From Planctomycetota bacterium (GTDB taxonomy: Bacteria > Planctomycetota > Planctomycetia > Planctomycetales > Planctomycetaceae), in contig JAEZFD010000032.1 in NCBI GenBank assembly GCA_023417655.1, positions 1 to 14,819 on the forward strand: DNA of 14,819 nucleotides. Direction: 5' to 3'. Of the stretch, positions 1 to 7,166 are shown in pieces. A program made the translations under genes and the position numbers. The notes under the pieces are model-generated. The model worked only from the letters and a program-made list of their open reading frames with translations, had not been told where the DNA came from and made no database searches. Positions within the stretch are counted from its first letter, which is position 1, and each line of letters opens with the position of its first letter.

Positions 1-43
1 TTCATGGCCCCAGTCATGGACCGTGAAGCACTGGGGCCATGAA
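1..43. repeat. Perfect 14-bp inverted repeat (stem-loop) at window edge
   Basis: Bases 1-14 (TTCATGGCCCCAGT) are the exact reverse complement of 30-43, with a 15-nt loop. A short GC stem (49-52 with 59-62) followed by five T at 65-69 lies just downstream, so the segment could be the transcription terminator of a gene to the left of the window. It could equally be the end of a repeated element. The left context is cut off, so the choice cannot be made. Confidence 0.6.
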
Positions 44-196
44 CGATTCCCGTTTCCGCGGGGCTTTTTCCTCGACTCGTGTCCTGTTGCGGATGATTAT
101 CTCCACCCGCCCCAGCCACACTGTCGCCAGATGCCATGTAGGGTGCGAAAAATGGGCGCAAGGCGCCGGAAACTGACTGCACCAAATGCCAGAAAC

Positions 197-655
197 ATGA
201 TTAACAGACATCTCGTTGCTTCAATTAGAGAAGCATTCTGTGAATCGCGGTGGTTTGTGCCATCTATTAGCGGTAATGTCAGTGATCCGGAAGCAGCTGA
301 AGCGAACGCAAGAGCTTCACATCCTTGGAATCAGTTAGAATATTCTGGGGTACTGGCCGACCTGAGATGGACAATGAGTATTATCGATGACAAGCTGTTT
401 GTTTATTTGTTGCCCGGATTCATGATAGAATCGTTAAGTGATGACACAGGTATGTGGATGAATATTGTCAATAGAATGGCCCCTCCTTGGAAGAAAGGGG
501 GGCGCCCTAGGTTGGTCAAAGGGATGGAGTGCTTAGCATCGGATCAGAAAGCTGTTATTCGAGCATTTCTCAAGGAGATCGCTTTATGCAAGGACCCGAA
601 GGACAATGTTCGTCGAAGGTTGGAGTCAATCATAACTGAGTTGTCAAAAACTTAG
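197..655 (+). CDS. DUF6714-like small protein of unknown function
   Basis: This 152-residue protein has no known function. Its order of features resembles the DUF6714 family as I remember it: an N-terminal helix with IREAF (residues 10-14), a variable Pro/Glu-rich linker, a conserved-looking Trp (W44 in HPWNQL), then the hydrophobic stretch LFVYLLPGFMIESL (about 67-80). I chose ATG 197 because the family-like sequence begins there. The reading frame is open back to position 23, but residues encoded by 23-196 are Cys/His/Arg/Pro-rich and look non-coding. No good Shine-Dalgarno site precedes either start. There is no signal peptide, and the cytoplasm is the likely location. Base composition is clearly more AT-rich than the dnaN-gyrB block, which suggests an accessory gene. 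No neighbour points to a role. The family assignment is moderate; the gene being real is fairly likely. Confidence 0.6.
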   Translation: MINRHLVASIREAFCESRWFVPSISGNVSDPEAAEANARASHPWNQLEYSGVLADLRWTMSIIDDKLFVYLLPGFMIESLSDDTGMWMNIVNRMAPPWKKGGRPRLVKGMECLASDQKAVIRAFLKEIALCKDPKDNVRRRLESIITELSKT

Positions 656-1109
656 CATCCTGTTCACAATCTCTGACAGTGGTTGACAGGTCTTGTAGAT
701 TGCGAGTCGTGGCGTGGGGTGCCCGGGTTGAGGCAAGGATTTTGAGATAGAGCCTGTTATAAACTTACGCGTTGGATTCGAGTAATCATGTAGTGTGCGT
801 CTGGGCGCACTGTTTTGAGACCCGTCCCACTGATTCAGGCTGCGACTCTTCTGACGGAGGCTGACGCGTTTCAGGACCGTCAGCAGCACGAGTGAATGGG
901 TGCGTCCAGACGCACACCACGAGGCTTCTTCCGGCAACGCGGCTTCGGATGTTGGGGAGCTCACCGGCAAATTTTGCCAGCAGCGACTGGATGCCATACG
1001 AATCTCACAAGAAAGGACGAATACTCTTGTTTTGCTCTTCGTCCCAGAGATAGGTTCAACGGTCGGAAATTCGCTGAGTCCTTCTGGCACCACCACCACG
1101 AGTGAAGTC
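656..1109. other. 454-nt gene-free stretch with nested palindromes
   Basis: I see no convincing gene here. Open frames run through on both strands (644-1225 minus, 896-1105 plus), but their translations are low-quality and rich in Arg, Ser and Trp. The stretch holds the palindromic element described at 793-917. It also contains a segment near 763-776 (GAGCCTGTTATAAAC) that superficially resembles the terminal sequence of some insertion sequences. No matching inverted copy was found in the window, so this is only a hint. Confidence 0.5.
793..917. repeat. Nested palindromic intergenic element
   Basis: The 18-base outer arms 793-810 (GTGTGCGTCTGGGCGCAC) and 900-917 (GTGCGTCCAGACGCACAC) are reverse complements with one mismatch. 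Each arm is itself nearly or fully self-palindromic: 900-915 is GTGCGTC-CA-GACGCAC, perfect, and 795-810 differs by one position that still allows a G-T pair. Between them a second stem, CTGACGG at 851-857 with CCGTCAG at 877-883, can form, with an alternative GCTGAC/GTCAGC pairing at 860-865 and 879-884. The 125-nt unit resembles REP/MITE-type dispersed elements or a structured RNA. Family membership is inference; the symmetry is directly visible. Confidence 0.6.
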
Positions 1110-1598
1110 ATGATTGCAGAACGAATTCCTTTGTTCATCCTCGTTGCATTGACCAGTGGTTGCGGAACGCTTCTCCACAATTCCGACGTTGCAATCAGGG
1201 CACCCATAGAAGAGATCGCGGCCATCCCGGCGGGGGCCCGAGCTAATGTGGTCAGACAAGCATCTCAAGAATCGCTACAGATCATCTCCGGAACGGTTCT
1301 CAAGGCTGGACCAGAAGGAATGGTCTTGATGAACTGCGATTGTGTAACGAATTGCAAGAACAAGGCTCCGCTTCTCTCAGAGATTCCTTACGTCAAGCGC
1401 TACTTTAAAGCGACCGCCACTGGCAAAGAACTCATTCCAGTCATGTGGATTCCGAGCGCCGACATCGAATCTACAGTGATCATGGAGCCACCTCCTAAAG
1501 ATTATCTTCCTCCACAGGTCAAAATTGACCTTTCACATGGTTTCGTAGCATCGAGAAAAGGCGTCGACTATGACTTTTCAATCGATGATTTGCCCTGA
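1110..1598 (+). CDS. Putative small lipoprotein, unknown function
   Basis: This 162-residue protein starts with a short lipoprotein-type signal: charged MIAER, hydrophobic IPLFILVAL, then TSGC with Cys18 as the likely lipidated residue. The residue at -3 is Thr rather than the usual Leu, with Leu at -4, so the lipobox is imperfect. The mature part has GTVLKAGPEGMVLMNC (61-76) and a compact Cys cluster, C76, C78 and C82, that could bind a metal or form disulfides. The rest is Pro-rich with no domain I recognise. I chose ATG 1110 because it puts the signal peptide at the N-terminus; the frame is open back to GTG 900, which lies inside the palindromic element and is unlikely to be used. The Shine-Dalgarno region is weak. 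The gene stands alone and converges with the glycosyltransferase. It is likely exported and membrane-anchored. Confidence 0.55.
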   Translation: MIAERIPLFILVALTSGCGTLLHNSDVAIRAPIEEIAAIPAGARANVVRQASQESLQIISGTVLKAGPEGMVLMNCDCVTNCKNKAPLLSEIPYVKRYFKATATGKELIPVMWIPSADIESTVIMEPPPKDYLPPQVKIDLSHGFVASRKGVDYDFSIDDLP

Positions 1599-1659
1599 AC
1601 TCAACGTCTGAGAAACGGGCGCGATGCGAATACGGCACTCGGCAGATGAATACATGCGA

Positions 1660-2448
1660 TTAGAATTCGGCTGGGATCTTGAATTCGTCACGCATCCTGT
1701 CAGTCACCCTCACCCCCCGAGTCAGCCACCGCATCCATTTTCGCAGTCCTTTATTGCGATCACTTTCATTTATAAGTACGTTGCTGCCATGACAGAGATA
1801 GATGCATCCAGGAAATGGGAGTGAAGCAAGCGGAGCCCCCTTATCCTTCATGGCTTCCGATATATACGCATGAACGTGGTATCTCCTGACATAGTAGTCT
1901 TCTAATCCCAGAGTAAGATTAAGTTGGTCTGGGAAGGGGGCCACGGATGTCTTTAGGATATGGCTAGACCCGCACTCTTGATGAAAATTCTTTCGTCGGT
2001 ACACCCAAGCGGGATTCGAGCTAAACATAAGATATCCTCGATCGAAGACCCAGCCGTTTGCATCGGGATCAGCGTCGACCAAGCTCACGAGTTGATTAGA
2101 AACGAGATCGTCAGAGTCCAGAAACATTGTATGTGAATTTGCAAATTCACGGGCGACTGAAAGTCCAAACAGTTTTTTTCTTCCCTGGTCCGTCCGCATC
2201 AATTCTCTAGCAGCTTGCTGATCCAGCTTCATAACATCGTCAGGTGGAGGAGCAAATGAACACTGCACGAGTTCGAGATTCGGATGACTGCGATCGATCG
2301 GAGGCTTGTCATGATGCAGTACGATTGCTTTGTAGTTTGTACTAGATTGGTTAAACACCGAATCTAAGGTGATATTAAGAAGGCGACAAACTCGGCTCCA
2401 TGACTCCGTAGTACATGCCGGACGCATTGCGATTAAAAAAACGAGCAT
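1660..2448 (-). CDS. GT-A-type glycosyltransferase-like protein
   Basis: This 262-residue protein resembles the 'glycosyltransferase family A' proteins found in cyanobacteria and planctomycetes. It begins with the Rossmann-like strand MLVFLIAM and an N-terminal half with NQSSTNYKAIVLHHDKPP (33-50). The nucleotide-sugar/metal motif is MFLDSDDLV, with D111, D113 and D114. Family-like later segments are NGWVFDRGYLMF (131-142), YRRKNFHQECGSSHIL (150-165) and PFPGCIYLCHGSN near the C-terminus. It probably transfers a sugar from an activated donor to a surface polysaccharide or similar acceptor; donor and acceptor cannot be predicted. There is no signal peptide or membrane span. ATG 2448 was chosen because it begins at the first beta strand and has GGAG at 2460-2463 upstream; the frame extends to 2526 with unlikely sequence. 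Base composition is AT-rich and no other glycan gene is adjacent, so it may be acquired. Confidence 0.7.
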   Translation of the reverse strand: MLVFLIAMRPACTTESWSRVCRLLNITLDSVFNQSSTNYKAIVLHHDKPPIDRSHPNLELVQCSFAPPPDDVMKLDQQAARELMRTDQGRKKLFGLSVAREFANSHTMFLDSDDLVSNQLVSLVDADPDANGWVFDRGYLMFSSNPAWVYRRKNFHQECGSSHILKTSVAPFPDQLNLTLGLEDYYVRRYHVHAYISEAMKDKGAPLASLPFPGCIYLCHGSNVLINESDRNKGLRKWMRWLTRGVRVTDRMRDEFKIPAEF

Positions 2449-2753
2449 CTGATGAAGAACTCCACTGATGTACTGAATTTGAGACTGCCGTAGACTGTTG
2501 TGGTCACAGCAATGTTGGAACTGCAAAGAGGGTCGCCGCAGTTATTGGTGTCACAGTTTTGTCGGCAGTTTAACAGAATTGCCTGAGACGGCCGGGTGCA
2601 ATGCTCTTGTTTCGCCAGCATTATGAGCATGGTGGACGGAAGCGGATCGCTGATGCATGTTCGCCCTGATAGCGCGAAACGAACATTGCTCCAGATTATG
2701 AGACGGGGGAATCTCTCACTTCCGAGTTAAATCGGAACTCCAGCACCCGCTTT
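2449..2753. other. 305-nt spacer with small hairpin
   Basis: No gene is supported here. The stretch separates the minus-strand glycosyltransferase start from the 3' end of the folC-linked gene, so it should hold the glycosyltransferase promoter and the terminator of the folC unit. The only clear structure is a hairpin at 2720-2737 (TTCCGA, 6-nt loop, TCGGAA). It has no T-run on the minus-strand exit side, so terminator function is weakly supported. Confidence 0.4.
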
Positions 2754-3137
2754 TCAGTTCACTCGAACGGCGCTGACGATGTCATCGATCGAGTAGGGGC
2801 CGTGCTCGGTGGAGGTGCTTTCGACCAGGGTGAGTTCCCCATGGCGGGATTGCCGGGCGTCGGGGTAACCGGTCACGGTCTCGCCCGACTTCAGTGTGAC
2901 GGCGACCTGCCAAGCCTCGTTGAGCCCGGTTAATTCCTCATCGCAGAGTTCAGGAAAGCGACTCCACGCCCAGTACCATAGGGTTTGGCCCGGATCCGGA
3001 CGGCCAGCGAGATCGACCCAGGCCTGTTCCGCCTGCAGAAGTTCGAAACGCGACGCCGTCAAACACCACGGTTTCAGGGTCTCATCAATCCACGCGCGGC
3101 GCGAGGCAATCAACTCCGGGAAACTGAGCGAAGGCAT
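2754..3137 (-). CDS. Conserved-looking small protein downstream of folC
   Basis: This 127-residue protein matches no family I know. Its N-terminal half is helical and Trp-rich (RAWIDETLKPW, AEQAWVDLAGRPDPGQTLWYWAWSRFPEL), and the C-terminal part, AWQVAVTLKSGETVTGYPDARQSRHGELTLVE, looks like a small beta-barrel. It ends YSIDDIVSAVRVN. No signal peptide or membrane span is visible, so it is probably cytoplasmic. ATG 3137 lies 2 nt after the folC stop (3140-3142) and has a purine-rich GGGGAG inside the folC 3' end as its ribosome site. A TTG at 3143 would instead overlap the stop. The tight spacing implies co-transcription and probably translational coupling with folC, but no sequence feature ties it to folate chemistry. 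GC content is like that of folC. Confidence 0.65.
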   Translation of the reverse strand: MPSLSFPELIASRRAWIDETLKPWCLTASRFELLQAEQAWVDLAGRPDPGQTLWYWAWSRFPELCDEELTGLNEAWQVAVTLKSGETVTGYPDARQSRHGELTLVESTSTEHGPYSIDDIVSAVRVN

Positions 3138-3139
3138 CG

Positions 3140-4519
3140 TCAATCACTCCCCACGCTGGCGGACTGGAGCAGATTTCTGACTTCAGCGGCGAGAAAGAAT
3201 GACCCCGTCACACAGATCAGGTCGTTCGGACGAGCCTCCGCCATCACTTGATTCCATGCCGTTTCTGGATCTGGAGCGATGCTCCAGTCCGTCTTCAGGA
3301 TCTTCGGCGCCAGTTCTTCAAACTCGCTGATTGGAACCGCACGGGGATTATTCGAGTAACGCGTCAGCACGATGCGATCGAAGTTTGGATCGAGTATCGA
3401 AAGCAAGGTCGCGACCTCTTTGTCACGTGAGGTCGCGAAAATCAGCGTTCTTTGGCCCGCATCGACCGCTTTCAGCGTGTCACAAAGAGCTGTGATCGAC
3501 GCCTCGTTATGGGCCGCGTCGACGATGCGCAGGGGAGCGACGCCCATGACCTGAATGCGGAGAGAGCAGACCGCCCGTTTGAGACCATCTCGGATGTGGG
3601 CTTCGGAGAAAACGAACCCGCGTTCGTTGAGCAACTGAACGATCTGGATCGCGACCGCCGCATTTCGGGTTTGATGCTCGCCCGGCATTGCCAACTGAAG
3701 ATGCTCAAAGCACCCCTGCGGTGATTCGAAATCCAGTTCGAAGAACGGGAGCGATGCCCGTTCCGAAGAACTGCCCGGCCGTGGCCGACTGTGAAATTCC
3801 TGCCCTAACCGAAAGAGCGAGGCATGGTTTGCCGCAGCAATCTCCGCGATCGTCTGAATTGCCCCGGCATCACTGACTGCAGTGACGACCGGAACACCAA
3901 GCTTGATGATTCCCGCTTTTTCGCGAGCAATTTCCGGCAGCGTCTCACCGAGCAAACGCGTGTGATCTCGGCTGATACTGGTAATTGCGGTGACGATCGG
4001 CTGGCAGACATTCGTCGAATCCAGTCGTCCGCCCAGCCCGACTTCGATGACGGCTAAGTCGACGTGATTTCTGGCGAAGTGCATCCAGCTGATCGCTGTT
4101 GCCAGTTCGAAGAATGTCACCCCCTGCCCGGAGTACTGCTGATCCATCGCCTCAACAACCGGGCGAACCACATCAACCAGATCGATGAGTTCCTGCGCTG
4201 TGGCGAGACCTCCGTTTATTGTGAAGCGTTCTTCGAACTGATCGACGTGCGGAGAGGTGAAGAGTCCCACTTTCAGCCCGGCCGCTTCCCCAATGGCCGC
4301 GACCATCGTCGCCGTCGAGCCTTTTCCCTTCGATCCGGCGATATGAACAGTCGGAAGCTGACGCTCAGGATGCCCGAGGCGAGTCAGCAGGTCTTCCATT
4401 CGCACAAGTTTGAAATCGAGCAGCGAGGCCGCAGCATCCGGGGTGCGTTCATAATTCAACCGCCCATAGATCCAACTGATCGCTTGCGAATAACGATCGA
4501 TCTGGGATGTCTGCGTCAC
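3140..4519 (-). CDS. folC: Bifunctional dihydrofolate/folylpolyglutamate synthase
   Basis: FolC ligates glutamate to dihydropteroate and extends the polyglutamate tail of folates in the cytoplasm, using ATP. In the 459-residue form chosen here the Mur-ligase-type P-loop is HIAGSKGKGST (about 59-69). TFFELATAISWMHF follows (135-148), then EVGLGGRLDSTNV (159-171), SRDHTRLLGETLPEIAREKAGIIK (from 183) and, in the C-terminal domain, VDAAHNEAS, a variant of the usual LDGAHNPAS. The frame is open to ATG 4663, giving 507 residues, but the first 48 look non-coding. Family proteins normally begin just before a segment like YSQAISWIYGRLNYERTP, so I prefer GTG 4519 with GGTGA just upstream. A GTG near 4540 is another option. 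It leads a two-gene unit with the small protein downstream and is divergent from the diguanylate cyclase. Product call is very safe; the start is not. Confidence 0.9.
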   Translation of the reverse strand: MTQTSQIDRYSQAISWIYGRLNYERTPDAAASLLDFKLVRMEDLLTRLGHPERQLPTVHIAGSKGKGSTATMVAAIGEAAGLKVGLFTSPHVDQFEERFTINGGLATAQELIDLVDVVRPVVEAMDQQYSGQGVTFFELATAISWMHFARNHVDLAVIEVGLGGRLDSTNVCQPIVTAITSISRDHTRLLGETLPEIAREKAGIIKLGVPVVTAVSDAGAIQTIAEIAAANHASLFRLGQEFHSRPRPGSSSERASLPFFELDFESPQGCFEHLQLAMPGEHQTRNAAVAIQIVQLLNERGFVFSEAHIRDGLKRAVCSLRIQVMGVAPLRIVDAAHNEASITALCDTLKAVDAGQRTLIFATSRDKEVATLLSILDPNFDRIVLTRYSNNPRAVPISEFEELAPKILKTDWSIAPDPETAWNQVMAEARPNDLICVTGSFFLAAEVRNLLQSASVGSD

Positions 4520-4988
4520 GCTTTTTTCACCGATGAGAACCACCCGACCAGGCCGCTGAAACAGCAAAACCCGGCGGGATTTGAGGACATCAAACAAATC
4601 ACAATAGCGGTTGCCCGGAAGTCGGCAAGGTTCTGAACGCTCCGCCCGGCGGGTAATCCCCATTCAGAGATCGGTCTCACCAAATCCGTGGCTCCCTCGT
4701 TTCCCTTTTGGGACGCCCTGCTACTGAACAAACATTCCGGTTGAAATTAGGGTCTTTGGAGGGGACTCCCCAGAGTCTGCTGGGAACTTTTGAGGTTCGC
4801 ATCAATTTGGACGATTTAGCCAGATAGATGAGGGCCGACTAGACGATTACTTCCGCAAACTGCAAAATCCGACAGGAGAGCCACGCAGAAGTGAGTGCTT
4901 GCACTTGAAGTGTCGCCGCCAATCAGGGGGCGGCAATGGGCTCGTAGTGCATCAGCTGAGGTGCCGGTTGAAATGGCAGCGGCAATTG
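4520..4988. other. Divergent intergenic region between folC and diguanylate cyclase
   Basis: This region should hold the promoters of folC (minus) and the diguanylate cyclase (plus). No convincing gene lies within it. A short perfect dyad, GGGGACTCCCC, sits near 4758-4771, and AGGAG occurs at 4874-4878, but the GTG starts that follow (4891, 4895) run into early stops or the wrong frame. I looked for a GEMM-type c-di-GMP riboswitch and did not see its conserved core. The true extent depends on the uncertain starts of both flanking genes. Confidence 0.4.
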
Positions 4989-6860
4989 ATGGAACAAACA
5001 TCCCTGATCCGGAAGGCAATGCAAGTCGCCTTTCTCGGACTGTTCTTCTGCGGATATCTGATTGGCGGCTGGATCGGCCTCCAGATTTCTCTGAATAACA
5101 TTGTTGTTCCCCTCTGGCCACCATCAGGGATTTATCTTGCAAGCCTGCTGCTTTCTTCACGAAGAATGTGGCTCCCCTTGATGGTGACCGCCTGGGTCGG
5201 GACGATCATCATCAATGTCGGCTGGGATGAAAAATCCTACACGTTGAGTTCCTGTTTCTGGTTAGCCAACACCCTTGAAGCGGTTCTGGGAGCACTGCTG
5301 CTCCGGGCGTTCGCAACAAAGCGGGGAGACTTCACACTCGGTCGGCTGGCGGATGTTCTGACCTTCGCCTGTGCCGGCGCATTGGGACCGGCAGCCTTGG
5401 GAGGTCTTCTGGCCGCAGCTGCGGTTCAGCGGGAACTCGGAGGCAATTTCTGGGAAATCTGGCAGATCTGGTGGTCCGGAAGCGGGCTGGGGGCATTGAT
5501 CCTCGCCCCACTTTTCATGTGCGCGTCTGATCGGCGACTGCAGACTCCGCGACGCCCGGCCATGCTTGTGGAAGCCATTTTGTGCTGGGTGGCTCTGATC
5601 TCTCTTTGTTGTTGGGCACTACTTTCGCCCGCGATGACGACAGGTTTCTCAGTCTTTCTGGTCCTACTGTGGACAGCCCTGCGTTTTGAGCTGCGTGGCG
5701 TTGCCGTCGCTAACTTTTCAGTAGCGATCGTGACGCTCTGGCTCATCGTGCACCGAAATGTCCCGACGACCTCGATCATGTTGTCGCAGATGATCACGCG
5801 CCAGATTCAGGCCATTCAGCTGTTTCTGGGAGTGACTTCGATTTCATGCCTGACAATTGCCGCCGCCTTGACAGAGCGACGTGTCGCCTGGGAAGCCAAC
5901 AGTCTCAGTACTCAGCGCTATCAGCACCTGATCGACCACACCTCGGACCTGATTGCCGTCATGGGAATTCAGGGGAAACTGCATTGCGCCAACAATGCCT
6001 GGCTGACAACACTCGAATTCACCAGCGAGGATCTCCCCTATATCACGATGTCCGATCTGGTCCACCCGGAAGATCTCCGTCGCTGGCAGACTTGCATTCA
6101 GCAGACTCTGACCGGGCGGCGTATGGCGCGATTCGACCTGCGTCTGCTCACCCGATCCGGCAAAACGATCTATCTGGACGGATCATGTGATGCCCGTCTC
6201 GAAGGTGGCCGACCGGTCGAAATCTATTCCATCGCGAGAGATGCCACCGCACGAAAGCTCGTCGAGAGGGAAAACGCCGAGTATCAACGCAAACTCGAAG
6301 CGGCGAATGCAACCCTTCAAACCCTTTCTATCACAGATGGCCTCACGCATCTTTACAATCGACGGTTCCTGCAGCAGCGGCTGGAAGAAGAGTTCCAAAG
6401 AGCCCTCCGCTATGAGTCATCGCTTGTGGTCCTGCTGCTCGATGTCGATCACTTCAAGAAGTTCAACGATACCTATGGACATCTGGCAGGCGATCAGATT
6501 CTGATTCAGGTCGGTGAGCATCTGACCGCCTCCGCCCGCACGACCGACTTGATTGCCCGATATGGCGGGGAAGAATTCGCTGCCATTCTCCCAGGCATCG
6601 ACTTGGAAGGAGGACTCGCCCTCGCCGAACGGATTCGAAGTTCCATTGAGTATGGTCCCTGGGGGCAGAAACCGATCACCGTCAGCATCGGGGCGGCCTG
6701 CATCTCTTCGATGATGAGCGACCCCGCTGAACTCCTGCAGCTGGCAGATGAAGCCCTGTACTCTTCCAAGCAGCAGGGACGCAACCGAGTGACTGCGATG
6801 AATTCCGGCAGACACCTGATGACGGTCAACGACTGGGTTTCGATGTCGACAAGTTCTTGA
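4989..6860 (+). CDS. Membrane diguanylate cyclase, MASE1-PAS-GGDEF
   Basis: This protein is predicted to make cyclic di-GMP from two GTP in response to a membrane or PAS-sensed signal. With ATG 4989 it has 623 residues. Residues about 10-295 are a multi-span MASE1-type sensor (for example VAFLGLFFCGYLIGGWIGL, VPLWPPSGIYLASLLL, GLGALILAPLF). A PAS domain follows at about 308-420 (RYQHLIDHTSDLIAV to VEIYSIARDATARK), then a short coiled linker (NAEYQRKLEAANATLQTL). The GGDEF domain begins ITDGLTHLYNRR at about 448 and carries an intact active site, GGEEF 526-530. The inhibitory I-site RxxD is present as RTTD 517-520, five residues before it, so product inhibition is expected. The frame is open back to TTG 4899, and GTG 4947 is also possible; neither has a well-placed ribosome site. 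No c-di-GMP effector is encoded nearby. Confidence 0.87.
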   Translation: MEQTSLIRKAMQVAFLGLFFCGYLIGGWIGLQISLNNIVVPLWPPSGIYLASLLLSSRRMWLPLMVTAWVGTIIINVGWDEKSYTLSSCFWLANTLEAVLGALLLRAFATKRGDFTLGRLADVLTFACAGALGPAALGGLLAAAAVQRELGGNFWEIWQIWWSGSGLGALILAPLFMCASDRRLQTPRRPAMLVEAILCWVALISLCCWALLSPAMTTGFSVFLVLLWTALRFELRGVAVANFSVAIVTLWLIVHRNVPTTSIMLSQMITRQIQAIQLFLGVTSISCLTIAAALTERRVAWEANSLSTQRYQHLIDHTSDLIAVMGIQGKLHCANNAWLTTLEFTSEDLPYITMSDLVHPEDLRRWQTCIQQTLTGRRMARFDLRLLTRSGKTIYLDGSCDARLEGGRPVEIYSIARDATARKLVERENAEYQRKLEAANATLQTLSITDGLTHLYNRRFLQQRLEEEFQRALRYESSLVVLLLDVDHFKKFNDTYGHLAGDQILIQVGEHLTASARTTDLIARYGGEEFAAILPGIDLEGGLALAERIRSSIEYGPWGQKPITVSIGAACISSMMSDPAELLQLADEALYSSKQQGRNRVTAMNSGRHLMTVNDWVSMSTSS

Positions 6861-7166
6861 AAACGTGCTGACAGTCTGAAGGGACTTTGGAGCCGGATTC
6901 CGTCCGTCTTGGAACGCTGGTGGGAAATTGGCGATCTCTCCACCGAATGTGATCTGATCGTCATCACCTCCTGCACGAGTTTTCGACGCCGTACCGATCT
7001 TGGTTTCAAGTTGTAAACTTTTTTCTGGGAATGGTTTGTGGTATTGTGTGAGAATTATTTCACAGGATCGGCTCCCTTCAGATACGAGTAGTGCTACCTT
7101 TTCTTTTTTAAAGCGGAGAGAGAGGGTCTTTCTTGCACTTGCCGTTCACAGAGCATTAGATCATCC
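6861..7166. other. 306-nt region upstream of dnaN
   Basis: No gene is supported. A weak hairpin with a T-run (AAGTT 7008-7012, AACTT 7016-7020, then TTTT) could end the diguanylate cyclase transcript. TGTGA 7047-7051 and TCACA 7060-7064 form a dyad with an 8-nt centre, in the likely dnaN promoter region. No cluster of DnaA boxes (TTATCCACA-like) was found, so there is no support for an origin here despite the neighbouring dnaN. Confidence 0.4.

Noticed and set aside
763..776. GAGCCTGTTATAAAC as an insertion-sequence terminal repeat
   Set aside because: No inverted partner or transposase frame exists in the window, so the resemblance alone does not support an insertion sequence.
896..1105. 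Plus-strand 69-codon frame beginning inside the palindromic arm
   Set aside because: Start and first codons are the repeat itself, and the translation is Arg/His/Trp-rich with no ribosome site. It is probably a false gene created by the repeat.
644..1225. Long minus-strand open frame (193 codons) across the intergenic element
   Set aside because: It overlaps the palindromic repeat and the lipoprotein start, has no recognisable domain and reads like random translation (Ser/Arg/Pro-rich). It is more likely a chance frame.
4520..4663. 48-residue N-terminal extension of FolC from ATG 4663
   Set aside because: The added residues are Arg/Cys-rich and unlike the FolC family start; GTG 4519 gives a family-sized protein. 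The longer form cannot be fully excluded.
4664..4988. c-di-GMP riboswitch upstream of the diguanylate cyclase
   Set aside because: The conserved GEMM core and paired helices were not recognisable.
6861..7166. Possible replication origin upstream of dnaN
   Set aside because: No cluster of TTATCCACA-like DnaA boxes or AT-rich 13-mer region was found; only isolated partial matches occur.
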